A DNA stretch of 64,000 nucleotides from Epiperipatus broadwayi. Its lineage: Eukaryota; Onychophora; Udeonychophora; Euonychophora; Peripatidae. Under the pieces are notes generated by a model. The model made no database searches. It worked only from the letters and a program-made list of their open reading frames with translations, and was not told where the DNA came from. Numbering within the stretch: position 1 is the first letter of the stretch; the number at the start of each line of letters is the position of its first letter. Below are positions 11,092 to 23,383 of the stretch, in pieces. A program made the position numbers and the translations under genes. The stretch spans positions 2,358,001-2,422,000 of the forward strand of contig JAQFVV010006274.1 of NCBI GenBank assembly GCA_028023455.1, given 5' to 3'.

Positions 11092-12082
11092 AGGCAAAAA
11101 AAAAACTGTATATGTCCTAAAATATAAATTTATCTTTAAAAATATTATCATAATTTAATTTTATTATTAATAAAATATTGTTATTCGATGATCTAAAAAG
11201 CAGCTTCGTTGTCTTCAAAATATATTCTGACTTATAGCCATTACTCTTTTAAATATTTCCTATTTTTCATTCACACTATTTTTTTTGCAGCTAACTCCCA
11301 TTTTAGAGCATATATATAAATCTTTTGATATGTATATATACGAACGCACACAGGTATATATATTTAAAAAAATAAAATTTAGCACGATAAATTATACATT
11401 TGGTTCGAATGTGTTTCAAAAAATAAAATATTGTATAGGATAATTTAATTTAAAACTAGCCAATTCTTAAAATTGAAAAATTGCACAAATTGCTTTTCCC
11501 TCCCTGTTAGGTAAATATTTTGATTTGCATCGCCAGCTGCTAAATTTATTAAGATAATTATTTTAGTATTCATTTTAAAATTGTATCTGAAAAGATCTAG
11601 TATATTACTATACATTCTACTTTTACATTATATAAATATATATTATAAACATAAGATTGTATAAGTGAATGTATTTTTTAAATGTATGTACATAGTTATG
11701 AAAAGAATGTATATATGATATTTATACATATATGAATAAGTTTATATACATTTATTTCTCTACATAAGTAAATACATTAACATTAAAGTTGTGCATTTAA
11801 ATTAGCATTTTCAATAAATAGAAAGAATACTTATAATACATCTTTTATTCTTTTTTACCGTTGAAATGTAAAGTAGAGAAGAGGGGGGAAAATATTTGAG
11901 TATAGCCAGTATTTGAATTCATTCGTTTTTAGCAAGAGATTACATATCAAATTTGTTTTTATAAAAATATTCCACTTTCTATTACCTAGTTTTATTTAAA
12001 ATCAGAAATTATTTTCTAGTCGAATTAGGCATTGTGTTGAAAAGTTTTCTTTGGCCTTATTATAGGTTAAGGTCTTACTATG
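11092..12082. other. No gene seen; AT-rich spacer
   Basis: No ORF, repeat match or RNA signature that I can support. Slightly higher C+G around 11490-11540. Confidence 0.5.
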
Positions 12083-12450
12083 TTAACGATTGCTGGTTGT
12101 TGTGAGAATCAGCATGCGCGCACGCCTTTCACCTATACTACGGTACTGCTTTTCACAGTGGTGACAGCTGGATAAAAGGTCCGGCGATGTGGAACCATAC
12201 TCGTTGAAGTTAGGCAAACACCCTGCCCGAACCCAGCAGGCAGAAGCCGGGCTTGGACAACTCATCCGCCGCGAGAATTCACCCCCAACGATGCTTTTGT
12301 GAAAGCTATTGAAGGCTACATTCCCGAAGTTTGTACTCTTTCGGTCAAGTTCTATTGAAGGAGGTGGCCTGTATTTTGAAAACTTTACAAGATGTTTACA
12401 TGCGCTTGCATACAACAGTGATCTACGGAGAAAAGAAGCGATCGCGAGAT
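12083..12450. other. GC-rich, CpG-containing island of unknown nature
   Basis: This stretch is close to 50% G+C in a window near 26% and contains many CpG dinucleotides (GCGCGCACG, TCCGGCGATG, CCGCCGCGAG, GCGATCGCGAG). The - strand has a 110-codon frame (12083-12415) and the + strand shorter ones; neither shows a domain I recognise. TGGTGACAGCTGG at about 12160-12172 could be read as an LTR-retrotransposon primer-binding site, but no LTR pair is visible. Alternatives are a conserved exon, a promoter CpG cluster, or an inserted foreign segment. Confidence 0.5.
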
Positions 12451-14160
12451 GAGACGCTGTGAATGGCTATAGTTATTTTGAAAACACAATTAATAATCTT
12501 TTTTTTTCTTCAATAGGCTGGGGGAAAAATTGATACTATTTAAATATTCAACGTACGAGATTTACGATTTTAATTAAATTCGCATAAGAATAGAAAAATA
12601 CCAAGCCAAAATTCTTCAATAGAATTTTTAAGCACCATCTGTTCAAAAATAGGCAAGCTTTTTTTTTTTTTTGAAATAATCTAATTTACATTTCTGACTA
12701 ATGTGACGTAGAAAGTTTTCATCTTTTTTTTTATGACTATTTTAACGGTTTTATTGCATATATATGTTTACCTTTAGTAACAAATAATCTCTATATACAT
12801 AGTAGTTATTTAAATTCCACAGACTTGTTACTAAATTATTAAATTTATTTTGATAATGTAAAATGTTTTTTAAAATTTATGCAGTAGCTTAAAATATTGC
12901 GATGCTAGAATAACTTAAGATGGAGGTAAGTAATACCAAATTATCATCGACTATAATTAAGTTTAATAAAACCTTTTTGCCTAGATATGTCAATCTTTTT
13001 TTGAATAGAGAACGTAATCATTTTAAATGTAATTAGAATATTAGGCCACAAATTGATGAATATTTAAAACATTTCGATATGAGGATATACCCAATATGAG
13101 TAACAATGATTCTATTTTAAAAAAGTAATATTTGTATTACATGAATAAAAATTAAAATACTCAAATAATTTATCTTAAGAAAGGGGTAAACAACAGTAAA
13201 TCCTTACGGCAGATGACGCTAATTTTATTCTGTTACATAGAGTATTCAACTGGCATTGGATCAGAGTTTAACACTCTAGATATAAATAAAAAATAACCAT
13301 TTTTATCATTGGGATATTTATTTTAGATACATCGTTTAAAGGATTTTACATTGCTGTATGTACATGGATAGAGTGGTAGATTCTACAGTTCAAGATCTCT
13401 GGATCTCTGCTGAGCTCTGTTATATAAACCATTCAGTTATTATTATTATCCTGATAATAAATAAGTTAAGACTAAAGAAGATGATCTAGGTTTTACGATA
13501 TAAAGTGCCATTAAGAGAATGGGGTTCTAATTTTTCTAAGCAGCCAAAAATTTTTTTAAGTGATCTTGTTTGTTATCATTTTTCAGTAAGCTAATCTAAA
13601 GTTAATCCAACTATCCATTCAATATCAAGTGGTAAATGGATAAATTATTTTTTGTTGGAGATTGTCTAACTTTGGTCAGTTTCAAGTTTGTTTTTTAATA
13701 TAAATCATCAGGCCTGAGATGAGGATAGTGCATTACTATCCCTTTATTTATTGATTCATATAGAGCAATAAATGGTGATAAATTAAAATAGTTTCTTGTA
13801 GAGATATCAAAAGTAATATATGTTTTCAAGAGTATATATAAAACGGTATTTAATTCTAGTTTTGGTAGTGCAAAACTTCCACTACAGAGAAAAAAAAAAG
13901 GCGATAATATCAATAATTATGCAGGCTGGTCAAATACTTCTAGATAATGATTTTTGAATGTTTTTCTTTCTCATTTTATCCTTTAGTTAAGAAAACATTT
14001 ACACCATTCAATAACTAAATGATTATCTAAATTTGATATGGTCCGATCATTTAAAAAAAATCCTAAGCTCAGTTACCTAAAATAGTTTCAAATTTTGACA
14101 GAATTCAGATTCAATTTATAAGCAAAGTAATTGATGTGTTAATCATAAAATCTTAGGCCA
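12451..14160. other. No recognised gene; spacer
   Basis: Contains a possible splice-donor context at ATGGAG/GTAAGT (12920-12931) preceded by TTTATGCAG, but no coding frame to go with it. Otherwise AT-rich, without repeats that I could match. Confidence 0.4.
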
Positions 14161-14239
14161 TTCATACACATATGTATTGATAAAATGTATTATATATGTA
14201 AAGTATAATGAAAATTTCCATATATTTATCTGGACAAAT

Positions 14240-14800
14240 TTCACCTATGATGAAACCAGACAAAATTAATTAATATTGACAATTTCATATTAAAATTATA
14301 ACATTTAGTAATAGCATTTTTGTCTGATTCACTTTTAAACTACTCTAGATATTAAATATTATATTCTTTAAGGTAGAGACTTGTTTACTTGTGAAAAATA
14401 TTTAAGAAATTGTGATCGTCCACTTTCTTACATATAAAGTATGTCTGATGCCTCATAAAATATATAAAAGTGGTTTCATTTTTAATTTAAAAATGAGTCA
14501 GACACAAGTACTATTACTAAATGGTGCAACATTAGCTTAAATTGTCAGTTGTGACTGAATATTTATGTATTTACATCATATCTGAATCTTGTGTAGGTAA
14601 TTATATGGAAATTATTTTGGACTTTTAATATTTATACACACAAAGTCAGTGAAAATTTAATAATTTTTCAGTGGCAGAGATTTGTTTATTTGGGACAAAT
14701 ATTTAGAAAATTCTGATCTTCAATTTGACACATATAAAGTATGTACATCTGATTTACAATTCTTACAACATCTAAAGTGCAGATTAATTTTTTGTCTAAA
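14240..14800. repeat. Diverged direct repeats, about 300-bp spacing
   Basis: 14370-14450 (GACTTGTTTACTTGTGAAAAATATTTAAGAAATT and on to ACATATAAAGTATGT, given in parts) recurs with roughly 20-25% differences at 14672-14752. A weaker third similarity begins near 14890. This looks like an old tandem array. Confidence 0.55.
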
Positions 14801-15059
14801 GATTAGATAGAAATATTAACACTAGATAATATGATTTCAATTTACAACTGTTAGTTTTAATCAGTTGTTTGTTTCATTACAACACAGCTGAAATTTGTCT
14901 AGGAAAATATAAGAAAAATTTCAATTTTTTAATATTTACATCTATAAAGATTGTGAAAAGGTTCTTATACTGGAATTAATCCTACTGTTTTTAATAAACC
15001 AATATATATTTATATATTAGTTTATTGAAAATTATAAAGTTAATTCAGGGATGTCAATC

Positions 15060-15290
15060 ACTATTACTAACAAATGAGTATGATTATTCCAAATCCAAGA
15101 AAAAGAGTAAGATTACATGATAATACATTAAAGATGGTTTTGCACTACTATATAAACTAATCAATGAATTACTAATATGTCCATATATAGATCTTTCTAT
15201 TTCATTATTCTGTTTATTTGATATTTTACATGATAATTTTAAACTTCTGCAACAAACTTTTCTTTCTGAAAGACTTCCACTGTCTAATTA
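15060..15290. repeat. Copy of a dispersed repeat also present near 17990 and 18340
   Basis: 15090-15200 (CCAAGAAAAAGAGTAAGATT, then ATTAAAGATGGTTTTG, then ATGTCCATATATAG) parallels 17990-18110 and 18340-18430 in the same order. No coding content. Confidence 0.5.
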
Positions 15291-17040
15291 TGAATTTCTA
15301 CATATTATATCTTCTTCCATATCTCTAAAAAGCATTGCATTTCTTTAGAATGACTTTGAGATGATTTTTATAATGTATATAACACCTGTTTTTCCATTAA
15401 GAATGAGACTTGAGTTGACTGTAATTTTTTTTAGCAAGTCCTTATGCTGTCTATTTGTTTTATATATCCAATCCAAAGAAGTTATAATATTTAAATATTG
15501 GACTATATAAAAAATTAAAGAAATATTGATTAATTTTATAATCTTGCCATTGCATTTTTAGAATTTTACTGGTGTGTTATCATCAAATGAAAATTTTCAT
15601 ATGCCTTTATGTAGATTCAAGTTTCACCTTCCTACAATAAATTAGGTAAAATAACAGCTCTATATAGAACTAATTTAGTTGCAGTATTTATATCATTGAT
15701 ATGAAATACACAATTTTTTAATTTGTTAAAAGTGGAAGTAGCAGATTGGTGTCTTTGTTGCCTCACTGTATCTAAGTCCATAATCTTTCTACTTAAAAAC
15801 TAGCAAAATATTTATATTCTCAAGTTGATAGCTATCTAAGTCAAAGATATTCTTCCAACATTGGATGATAAAGGAATTAAAATTATTTAACATGGATTAC
15901 AAAACTAAAGTTTTTATATTCAGAACATTTATGTATTGTGGTTGGATTTTGAAATGGCAAAAATAGTATAATCATCAGCATACTGTAATATCAGAAGCCA
16001 AGAAGATGAAATTCTTTTTTTTTTTTGCTTTTAATCTCTTCAAGTTAAAATTTTCACCATCAAAGCAATACCATATCTTGATCACTGATTTAAAAATTGA
16101 AATCAAAGTTAGGCTTTGTAACGTTCTTGTTTAACACCAGTTTTCAGTTCAAATATCTCAGATTTACTGTCTGTAGTAATAACACTTCCTTTTACTCCAT
16201 CATATAGAAGTTATATTATTTGAATAAACATTGGTAGTCAGTTAATAATTTCAAAAAGACCTTTACATTTGTTTGATTAATTGTGTCAAATGCCTTGACC
16301 AAATCAATAAAATCAATATATAAATCATTACTTTGTTTCTTGCATTTATTTAGCACAAAAACCATATTTATAATTCTATGATTTTCTAAAGCCGCATTTA
16401 ATCTTCAGAAACTATTTCTTTATGACTTCAAATAATTTATTCTACAATATTCTTCAAATTTCTTTTTCTGTGCTGAATAATTAGTGTTATCTCATCTATT
16501 CCCTTTATTTTTAAAAAGTAGAATGATAAAAGAAATCTTAAGATCAGGTGGCATAACCTTATGAGTTTATATATTATCTTGAAAATATATATTTTAAAGC
16601 TAACGTAACATTATTATATTTCAAAACATCTTCAGATATCTTATCAGGATCTACAGTTTTTTCATTTTGCAGGTAAAGAGCTATTTAGATTTTATTAAGT
16701 TTGGTATCTTTGTCCAAATTTAAATGAGTAGATAAAATAAATGTATTATTAAAAATTATATTGTCAATTCTTGTATCATAATTCAAAAGATGATAATATT
16801 CCTTTCACATGATTGTAATATCATTGATTATCATAAGAATATCATCAACAATAGATTTAATAAGATTATAAAATCATTAAGGTTCATATATTACTTCAGT
16901 GTATCAAAAAAGATCTAAAGTGATTATGATCAGATAGAAAATGTCTGTATCTTTTCTGCAACCCAACAATTGGGTAGTTGATGAATTTATGCCTTGGTAA
17001 TTATGGATCATCGTATTCAATACAAAACAAAAAATATAAT
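15290..17040 (-). pseudogene. Decayed LINE 3 with YADD reverse transcriptase, minus strand
   Basis: Read on the - strand from about 17040 downward. The endonuclease C-terminal SDHN is at 16923-16934. A KTVDPDKISEDVLKYNN segment (about 16610-16665) is the GPD-type box. LLFKNKGNR lies near 16500-16530. FIDLVKAFD at 16285-16311 carries the first catalytic Asp. ILQYADDYTIFA, with YADD at 15971-15982, carries the active-site Asp pair. A thumb-region stretch with TKLVLYRAVILPNLL lies near 15640-15690. The order is correct for one element of about 1.7 kb remaining. Stops and frameshifts interrupt every segment, so it is inactive. The clade is not settled. Confidence 0.75.
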
Positions 17041-18760
17041 CTGATAGTTTTACACTTTATTTTACATAAAGAATAAAGTGTTGTTAATACAGCAATGTGA
17101 AAAAAAAAATTAAAAACAAAATTAAAGCATATATACAATATAAATATATATTTTTATATCTAGAATGAACCTGATATTACTTGACATATCTTGTGTTGTT
17201 AAAGAAAATTAAAATAAATTTTATTATATTGTAATGATTCATTCTTTACATAAAATAAAAAAATTGAAAAAAATTCTTTATCATATGTTCTTCATGTATA
17301 CATAAATATATAAAATTTTTGATATCTAAATAACATTCAGTTTTTCTAAAGAAGTCATTCCTTAATTAAAGTAAGATAAATATCTTAATTTTTTAAAATG
17401 AATGAAAGAAAAATAGACATATTTTTAGCATGAAGTCTTAGATTCTTGTTTGAATTTTTGTTCAAAAGATGAGCAATACAAATATATGTATAAAATAAAG
17501 CTTATTTAGAGCTATTGGTAAGCTTCATCTAGTGATCATATATATATATACCATTTAATAATAAAATATAAACATAATTATACATAAACAGAAAATACTC
17601 AACAATTTTTATATAGATTAATATTAATAAAAGATGATTTATATAAACTTATACACATATATACATATGAAGACTAGGCAAAGATAGATTGAAGTAACCA
17701 GTTAAGAGGAAAGTAAGACCAAACAATAATCCTTAATATCGTTAAAAGCACATTGCAACTGATTGTTTCACACAATTTATTCTAGCATCTTAATATTTAC
17801 AGTTACATCACTAACTTTAATTAATTTTTTCAACATTATTATGACTAATAGTGCTTGTAAAATAATTTACGAATATAAGGTTTTATACAATTGCTTTAGT
17901 ATTAATAATCATTAATAAGACTGTCTTATAATAAATATATGAAACTTATCATCAGCAGCAAACCATCACGAACAGGTATGGACATTCCATTTCCAAGAGA
18001 AAAATAAATAAAATGACAAAACAAAAACGAATACTATATTAAAGATGAATTTTGTGATGACTATATAAACCATTTTGTGAACCACAAATACATCCACATG
18101 CTGCTTTTAATTTCTGCAGAAAATGAATGTAAAAAGAGTATACTTTATTAAAAATACCAAGCAACCCTTAAGTTATCAACAATCTACTTTAATAATAAAG
18201 GTGGTATCATCACGTTTATCTATGTTCTAATATATTTATATAGACACTAATGATTACAACTTGACTAAGGAATATGAGATGAATAATGCAAAGAAGTTTA
18301 AACAAACTTCATTAATCAAGCAAATATAACCTGTTCTGAAAGTGGACTAATAAATAGTCATTTATAACTTCCCAGTATACAAACCAATCTTTGAATCACA
18401 AATATATCCACATAAATTTCATAATGTTATCTTTTAATTTCAGAAAATGAATGTAGAACTATCTTTTACTATAAACCTAATCTTAATATGGAGTAAATAT
18501 AAATTATAGAATTAGTATATATTAATATCATCATTAATCCCTGCAAGATAAAGTCTCTTAGAATTTGCTTTAGTTTTTTTATCTAAGTTTCTCTGCTTCA
18601 CATTATTCCAGAAAACATTTTTCTTTATCTCATCCACATATTTTTAATAATATTTTTCTAGAGCTCTCACAATCTTTTGGAAATTATTTCTGTCTTATTG
18701 CCTAAGTTACTTCTACCTGTTTTCAGTTCAGCAAACTTTACATGCACAATCAAATTAATT
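17041..18760. other. No gene seen; AT-rich spacer with diverged direct repeats
   Basis: Contains copies of a dispersed repeat at about 17990-18130 and 18340-18450: CACAAATACATCCACATG and CAGAAAATGAATGTA versus CACAAATATATCCACATA and CAGAAAATGAATGTA, about 315 bp apart. No ORF of interest. Confidence 0.5.
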
Positions 18761-18763
18761 TTT

Positions 18764-18952
18764 AGAATGTAGTTATTGGAATATTTGTTATACTGAATAT
18801 AATTCCATTTAAATTATTATTTTATTTATTATTTATTTACATTTTGTTAACCTACAGTAAAATAATAAAATCAAATGTATATATTTATAATACAATAATT
18901 TAAGTGGAATTATATTCAATGTAACAAATGTTCCAATTATTATGTTCTAAAA
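18764..18952. repeat. Inverted repeat (arms about 50 bp)
   Basis: GAATGTAGTTATTGGAATAT and following bases to CCATTTAAATTATT pair with AATAATTTAAGTGGAATTAT through TTCCAATTATTATGTTC. An 85-bp AT-rich loop separates the arms. Probably a small foldback element. Confidence 0.7.
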
Positions 18953-20297
18953 GTAAATTTCTTTATGCATGTCAAGTTTGCAGGATTAAAAATGAATAAA
19001 AGTAATTCAGGTAATAGGATGGAAAATCCACATGATAAACTTTAATGATTATTAATAGTTTCATAGTAAATAAAAAAAAAAAATTTGAATTTTATTTTTA
19101 AAAGTCTAACTATTTAACTACATTTGAATTTTAGTGCTAATAATTGACTACATTTGATTTATATACAGCATTAAATTGCAACTTCATAAACTTTTGTGCA
19201 TTTATAACTATACTAAATGTCTTTATATCTGATTATTATTCATGTATATTTCAAATAAAATAAATTCATTCAAACAAATATTATAAATAATTTTTTAACT
19301 GGGATCACCCAATAACAAAATTGTTAACAACAACAAAAATATATGTTAGTCAGTTTTAATATTTCAGCTGCAAGTGCCAATATAAGTGTTTCAACTTCAA
19401 TTAAATTTATCAAGATTTTTTAGTTTAAATTAGAATATGATTAATTTGGAAAATATTCATTTCTAAGTTTTATTTCACCCTAACTTCTGACTGAGTATTA
19501 TTCTTGTGAATATTTTGTCTTATTTTCATATATAAAATATTAATAATTAATCTCTCCTTTTTTTAAATGATTACAAAGAATAGATCTCTTTAATACTTCA
19601 AGATATGTGATAATAACAAATAAAAATATTTGGTAGATTTTCACTTTGAAAACCCTTGGTTTTGTTTAACATTCCATCTAAAATTAGGTGATTTTATTAA
19701 AGAGAAATTCATTTTTTTATATCTTCTCTTCAGATTGTTTTATTATCATTCTTTTACTACTCTTTTTTCATCATTACTGCTCTTCTGAATTTATTGTATT
19801 AATTTAAGCTGCTTTTAAAAATAATTAATTTAATTTTAGTTCATTATTTCAAAAAATACTCAAACTATTTTCCTCAGCAGACAACTTATTGAATTGTTGG
19901 CTTCATGTTTTTTTATGTGCTGTTTAGTTTTTTCTTTCTTTATCTTTTTTATACATTTAATATTACTCTTAATCTAAGTAGAATAAGTGATATTTTTTAA
20001 TCTTATTTTTTTTCCTGGGGGGGGGGGTATGTTTTCAAGTATAAGGGAGGTATTAAGAGTAAAAAATTGACATAGAGATGTTTGCCATTAATATATATAT
20101 ATTCTAAAGAACCACTAAGCATATTATTCTCGTAAAAAAGCTATTCAAAGACTTGAAAATAAATGGATAGAAAAGTTAAAAATACTGTAGTATTCTATTT
20201 TAAGAATGGTACTAAGAAGTGTATTTATTTTAAAGTTAGAAGAAAAAATAGATATAGTCTTAATTGTAGAAAGATTGTTTAATCATGTGATACTATG
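18953..20297. other. No gene seen; AT-rich spacer
   Basis: Short AT-driven frames only. An 11-G run occurs at 20017-20027. Confidence 0.5.
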
Positions 20298-20911
20298 TTG
20301 GATTATTTCTATCATCTATCATTAAATGTTGAATGACTAGAAATTTTAGACTTTATTTAAAATTTTCAAATATAAACAACTTGTTAGTAATAACATACAA
20401 ATAGACAACACAGGTTAATAATTGCACAACATGCCAAATAGTATTATTCTCCATTCTTCTTAAGATGCTGTTGGCCTGACCAGTGACAATATTAATATAA
20501 GACTTGAGCTTAAACCTTTAAATTCTAGAATATCAACTTTTAAGCCAACACTCTAACCAACTGGGTGATTATGTCATAGACAACAGTTAGAAATTTTATG
20601 TATTTATCTATGAGGGTTGGGTCAAATATTCCTGATTCCTTCAATTTATTCTTAGAAAAAAGTATTAAAAAAATTGACATCAGAAGGACTTGAAACAACC
20701 ACCATAGATAAGTACAGTATATAAAATTTCTACTGACTTTTGGCTTTGATAGAATAGCCCAATTGGTTAGAGCATTGCCTTAAAATTACTAACCTGTGTT
20801 GTCTATTTGTGCATTATTACTAACAAGTTGTTTATATTTGAAAAGTTTAAATAATAAAGTTAACACTTAGACATTCAACGTTTAATGATGGATAAAGGAA
20901 ATAGTCTAACA
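20298..20911. repeat. Family R palindromic element with tRNA-like arms (R2)
   Basis: Long terminal inverted repeats: TTGGATTATTTCTATCATC at the left and GATGGATAAAGGAAATAGTC at the right. Each arm continues with the CAACTTGTTAGTAAT / ATTACTAACAAGTTG hallmark and ACCTGTGTTGTCTATTTG. Near the centre each arm has a tRNA-like A-box: TAGCCCAATTGGTTAGAGCA on the + strand at 20755-20774 and, on the - strand, CCCAGTTGGTTAGAGTGTTG (about 20540-20560) followed by a GGTTTAAGCTC-like B-box. The element therefore resembles two tRNA-derived units joined head to head. No ORF. Confidence 0.75.
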
Positions 20912-21415
20912 TATTATCATATCTAATAAGCTATCACAAAACTTCAGGCAAATATTGATTAATCATTTTAGAAGAAACTTAAAATATAAACACATTTCAA
21001 CAATATAAGTTTTAATAGATAATCTTAAAAAATAAGCTAGATAAATTTGGTAAATGGAAAATTAAAAAAATAATTGAATCATTGTATTCTAACGTTGTGT
21101 AATTTCTAATCTGTGTTCTCTATTTTTATGTATTACTAACAAGTTGTTTATATTTGAAAAGTTTAAATAAAGTTCAAATATTACTAGAAATTTAACATTT
21201 AATGATAGATGATCGAAATAGTCCATCATATTATCACATCTAATAAATACAATCATAAACCTTTAGGCAAATATTGATAAATAATTTTCAAAGAAACTTA
21301 TAATACAAACAGACTTCAACAATAAAAGAGTTTTAATAGGTAATCTTAAAAAAATAATCTAGATAAAATAGATAAATGGAAGATTAAGAAATAATTGAAT
21401 CATTCTATCACTGGA
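20790..21415 (+). repeat. Tandem duplication of about 310 bp
   Basis: 20790-21098 (family R right arm plus flank, with GGCAAATATTGATTAATCAT and AATAATTGAATCATTGTATTC) is repeated at 21099-21415 in the same orientation with about 10% differences. The flank outside the R element was copied too, so this is a segmental tandem duplication rather than a second insertion. Confidence 0.75.
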
Positions 21416-22400
21416 AATCATATGATCATACATTCGGCGAATTCAGCTTTAGTTTAGGCACTTTAATTTTTGACACTCTCGCTTTATTACTATACTAAAC
21501 TACTTAGAGCCATTGGAAAAATTGATTGATGATTTTAAAGAAGATATTATATAAAATTTGATAAATGGAATCGAAAGTAAAGTTTCAACGAAATAACCAG
21601 AAGTCGTAAATGTTAACAGTAGGTCTTTTGTATAGATTTATTTATATGTGCGTAAGTGTAGTATACATTTACACAGGCAGAGGGCAAATTTTAGGTTTGT
21701 TATACACATTTATATATAATAAAATAACCATAGAATTGCAATATATTATTCTTTTAAATTAATAAACCTACATAAAATTATTGAATTACTGAAATGCAAT
21801 GCGTCGTCGCCAACGGCTCTGAAATTAAAAGCAGTTATCAGAGATATACATTAATTTTCGTTGAAAACATAAATAATTCTTAATTTGATTAATAAAAAGG
21901 ATTTTAAAAACTTTTACTATTTTATTTACGAATACCGTTTCTATAAATATAAAGTTTCGGATAAAGATATTTTCTAAAGATGTGAATCACACATAAATTA
22001 ATTTGTTTTCTAAGTATGAAGTTTACATTTCTCAGAAAAATTTGTCTTTTGAAACATCTTTTTAAAAACGCCGACAAGATGGTTCTGTCACCTTTAACGT
22101 ATAAACATTCTAATTCTAAGAAAACTATTTAAAACTAACAACACAACTAATATATTTTAAAAGTGAGATATTGTAGACTATTGTTGACAATATTTTTTTA
22201 ACTTGAAAGTTTTAACAGGTATTGAAATGACGTGTGTTGCCTTTTCGTGAGCGTGTATGTATTATGAAAAATGTATGTGTTGATATAATAAAAATTCGTA
22301 ACAATGTGAGGAACTAAATTTAGTTAATAATTATAATTGTTGCATGCTGTGTTACATTTGTATACGCTTTTCTTTCGACATGTGTTTAAACTCCAATATT
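21416..22400. other. No gene seen; spacer with slightly higher GC
   Basis: CpG-bearing bits such as GCGTCGTCGCCAACGGC (about 21800-21816) and ACGCCGACAAGATGG (22068-22082) stand out from the AT background but give no ORF. It could include unique regulatory sequence. Confidence 0.4.
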
Positions 22401-22406
22401 TATTTA

Positions 22407-22485
22407 GGGTTAGCATAGTGGTAAAATAACGAAATCAAAAACTAAAAGTTCCTGTTTCAAAGTTAAGCTATCCCTTTTAGGATTT
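22407..22485 (+). other. Possible tRNA-derived fragment
   Basis: TTAGCATAGTGGTAAAATAA resembles the D-arm/A-box of a tRNA, and CTGTTTCAAAGTTAAGC about 45 bases later resembles a degenerate B-box. The outer ends GGGTTAG and CTATCCC are partly complementary. It is too diverged to be a working tRNA gene; it may be an old SINE head. Confidence 0.3.
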
Positions 22486-22930
22486 GAACACCACATTATC
22501 ATATATTCTCAAAAATCAACTAACTAATTACTTAAAAACAATTTAATGATTCAAAACTATAATCTTATCCATTTATGTATTATGATGATTGAAATGGTCT
22601 TATTGACAATGATTTCTTTTTGTAAATATAATTTATTCCAAGAATTTTATTGTTTTTTTAATTAGTGTATATATAGCAGATTAGTAAGATTCTTTATAAT
22701 TTATGATATATGTTGTACGCAATTGTAATATGAAATTAGAAACTAAATGCAATTGTTATATAGTCATTTCTCATTATTATTTATATTTTAATATTTTTTA
22801 ATTATATTACAGTAAACTAAAACAAATGAATTATTAGTTTTAATAATTAAATTTATAGAAATAATAAACACCTCCATACTTCCCCATTCTTTTTAAATTC
22901 ATATAAATAAAGATACAATAAAAGATAAAT

Positions 22931-22983
22931 GACCCCCAAGATGCATTTCGTGCTGAACCAGCACTCATCAGTTGGCCGAGATC
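22931..22983 (-). ncRNA. Hammerhead ribozyme, type I with minimal stem III (A4)
   Basis: On the - strand: outer stem I GAUC, internal loop, inner stem I CCAA, core CUGAUGA, stem II GUGCUG-GUU-CAGCAC (6 perfect pairs), GAAA, stem III AU-GC-AU (2 bp closed by 2 nt), C17, then UUGG and the outer strand GGUC. Every conserved core base is present. The predicted cleavage falls between plus-strand positions 22939 and 22940, 3' of AUC. The short stem III is like hammerheads of newt satellite DNA and Penelope-like elements, which tend to work as dimers. Activity is inferred, not shown. Confidence 0.88.
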
Positions 22984-23330
22984 ACTATCTTTCATATATA
23001 TCTTTATTATATGCAAAGTAGAGTAAATTGTTACTTTTTCATTTACTATTGTCAAACTTCCTCCACTCACAACTTTGACGCCATCCATTTCTGATAAATA
23101 CACTAATGATTATTACTAAGCATTTTCTAAACTATAGATTATCTTTAGCACAGATATAAATTTTAAACCTCAGTTAAAGATTAATATATCTGATTTTTTT
23201 AAATTTACACACACGGAGTTATTCACATTTCTCTGTCCCGTATGTAATATCTTTATAGAAATAGCAAACACTACCATACTTCCCCTTTCTTTTTAAATTC
23301 ATATAAATAAAGATACAATAAAAGACAAAT

Positions 23331-23383
23331 GACCCCCAAGATGCATTTCGTGATGAACCAGCACTCATCAGTTGACCCAGGTC
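23331..23383 (-). ncRNA. Hammerhead ribozyme, type I with minimal stem III (A5)
   Basis: Same layout as the copy 400 bp away. Outer stem I is GACC/GGUC, where the sister has GAUC/GGUC: a C-G pair replaces a U-G pair, so pairing is kept. The inner helix is UCAA/UUGG. The core CUGAUGA and GAAA are intact. Stem II has one mismatch (CAUCAC for CAGCAC). Stem III is AU-GC-AU and the triplet AUC. Cleavage is predicted between 23339 and 23340. Confidence 0.85.
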
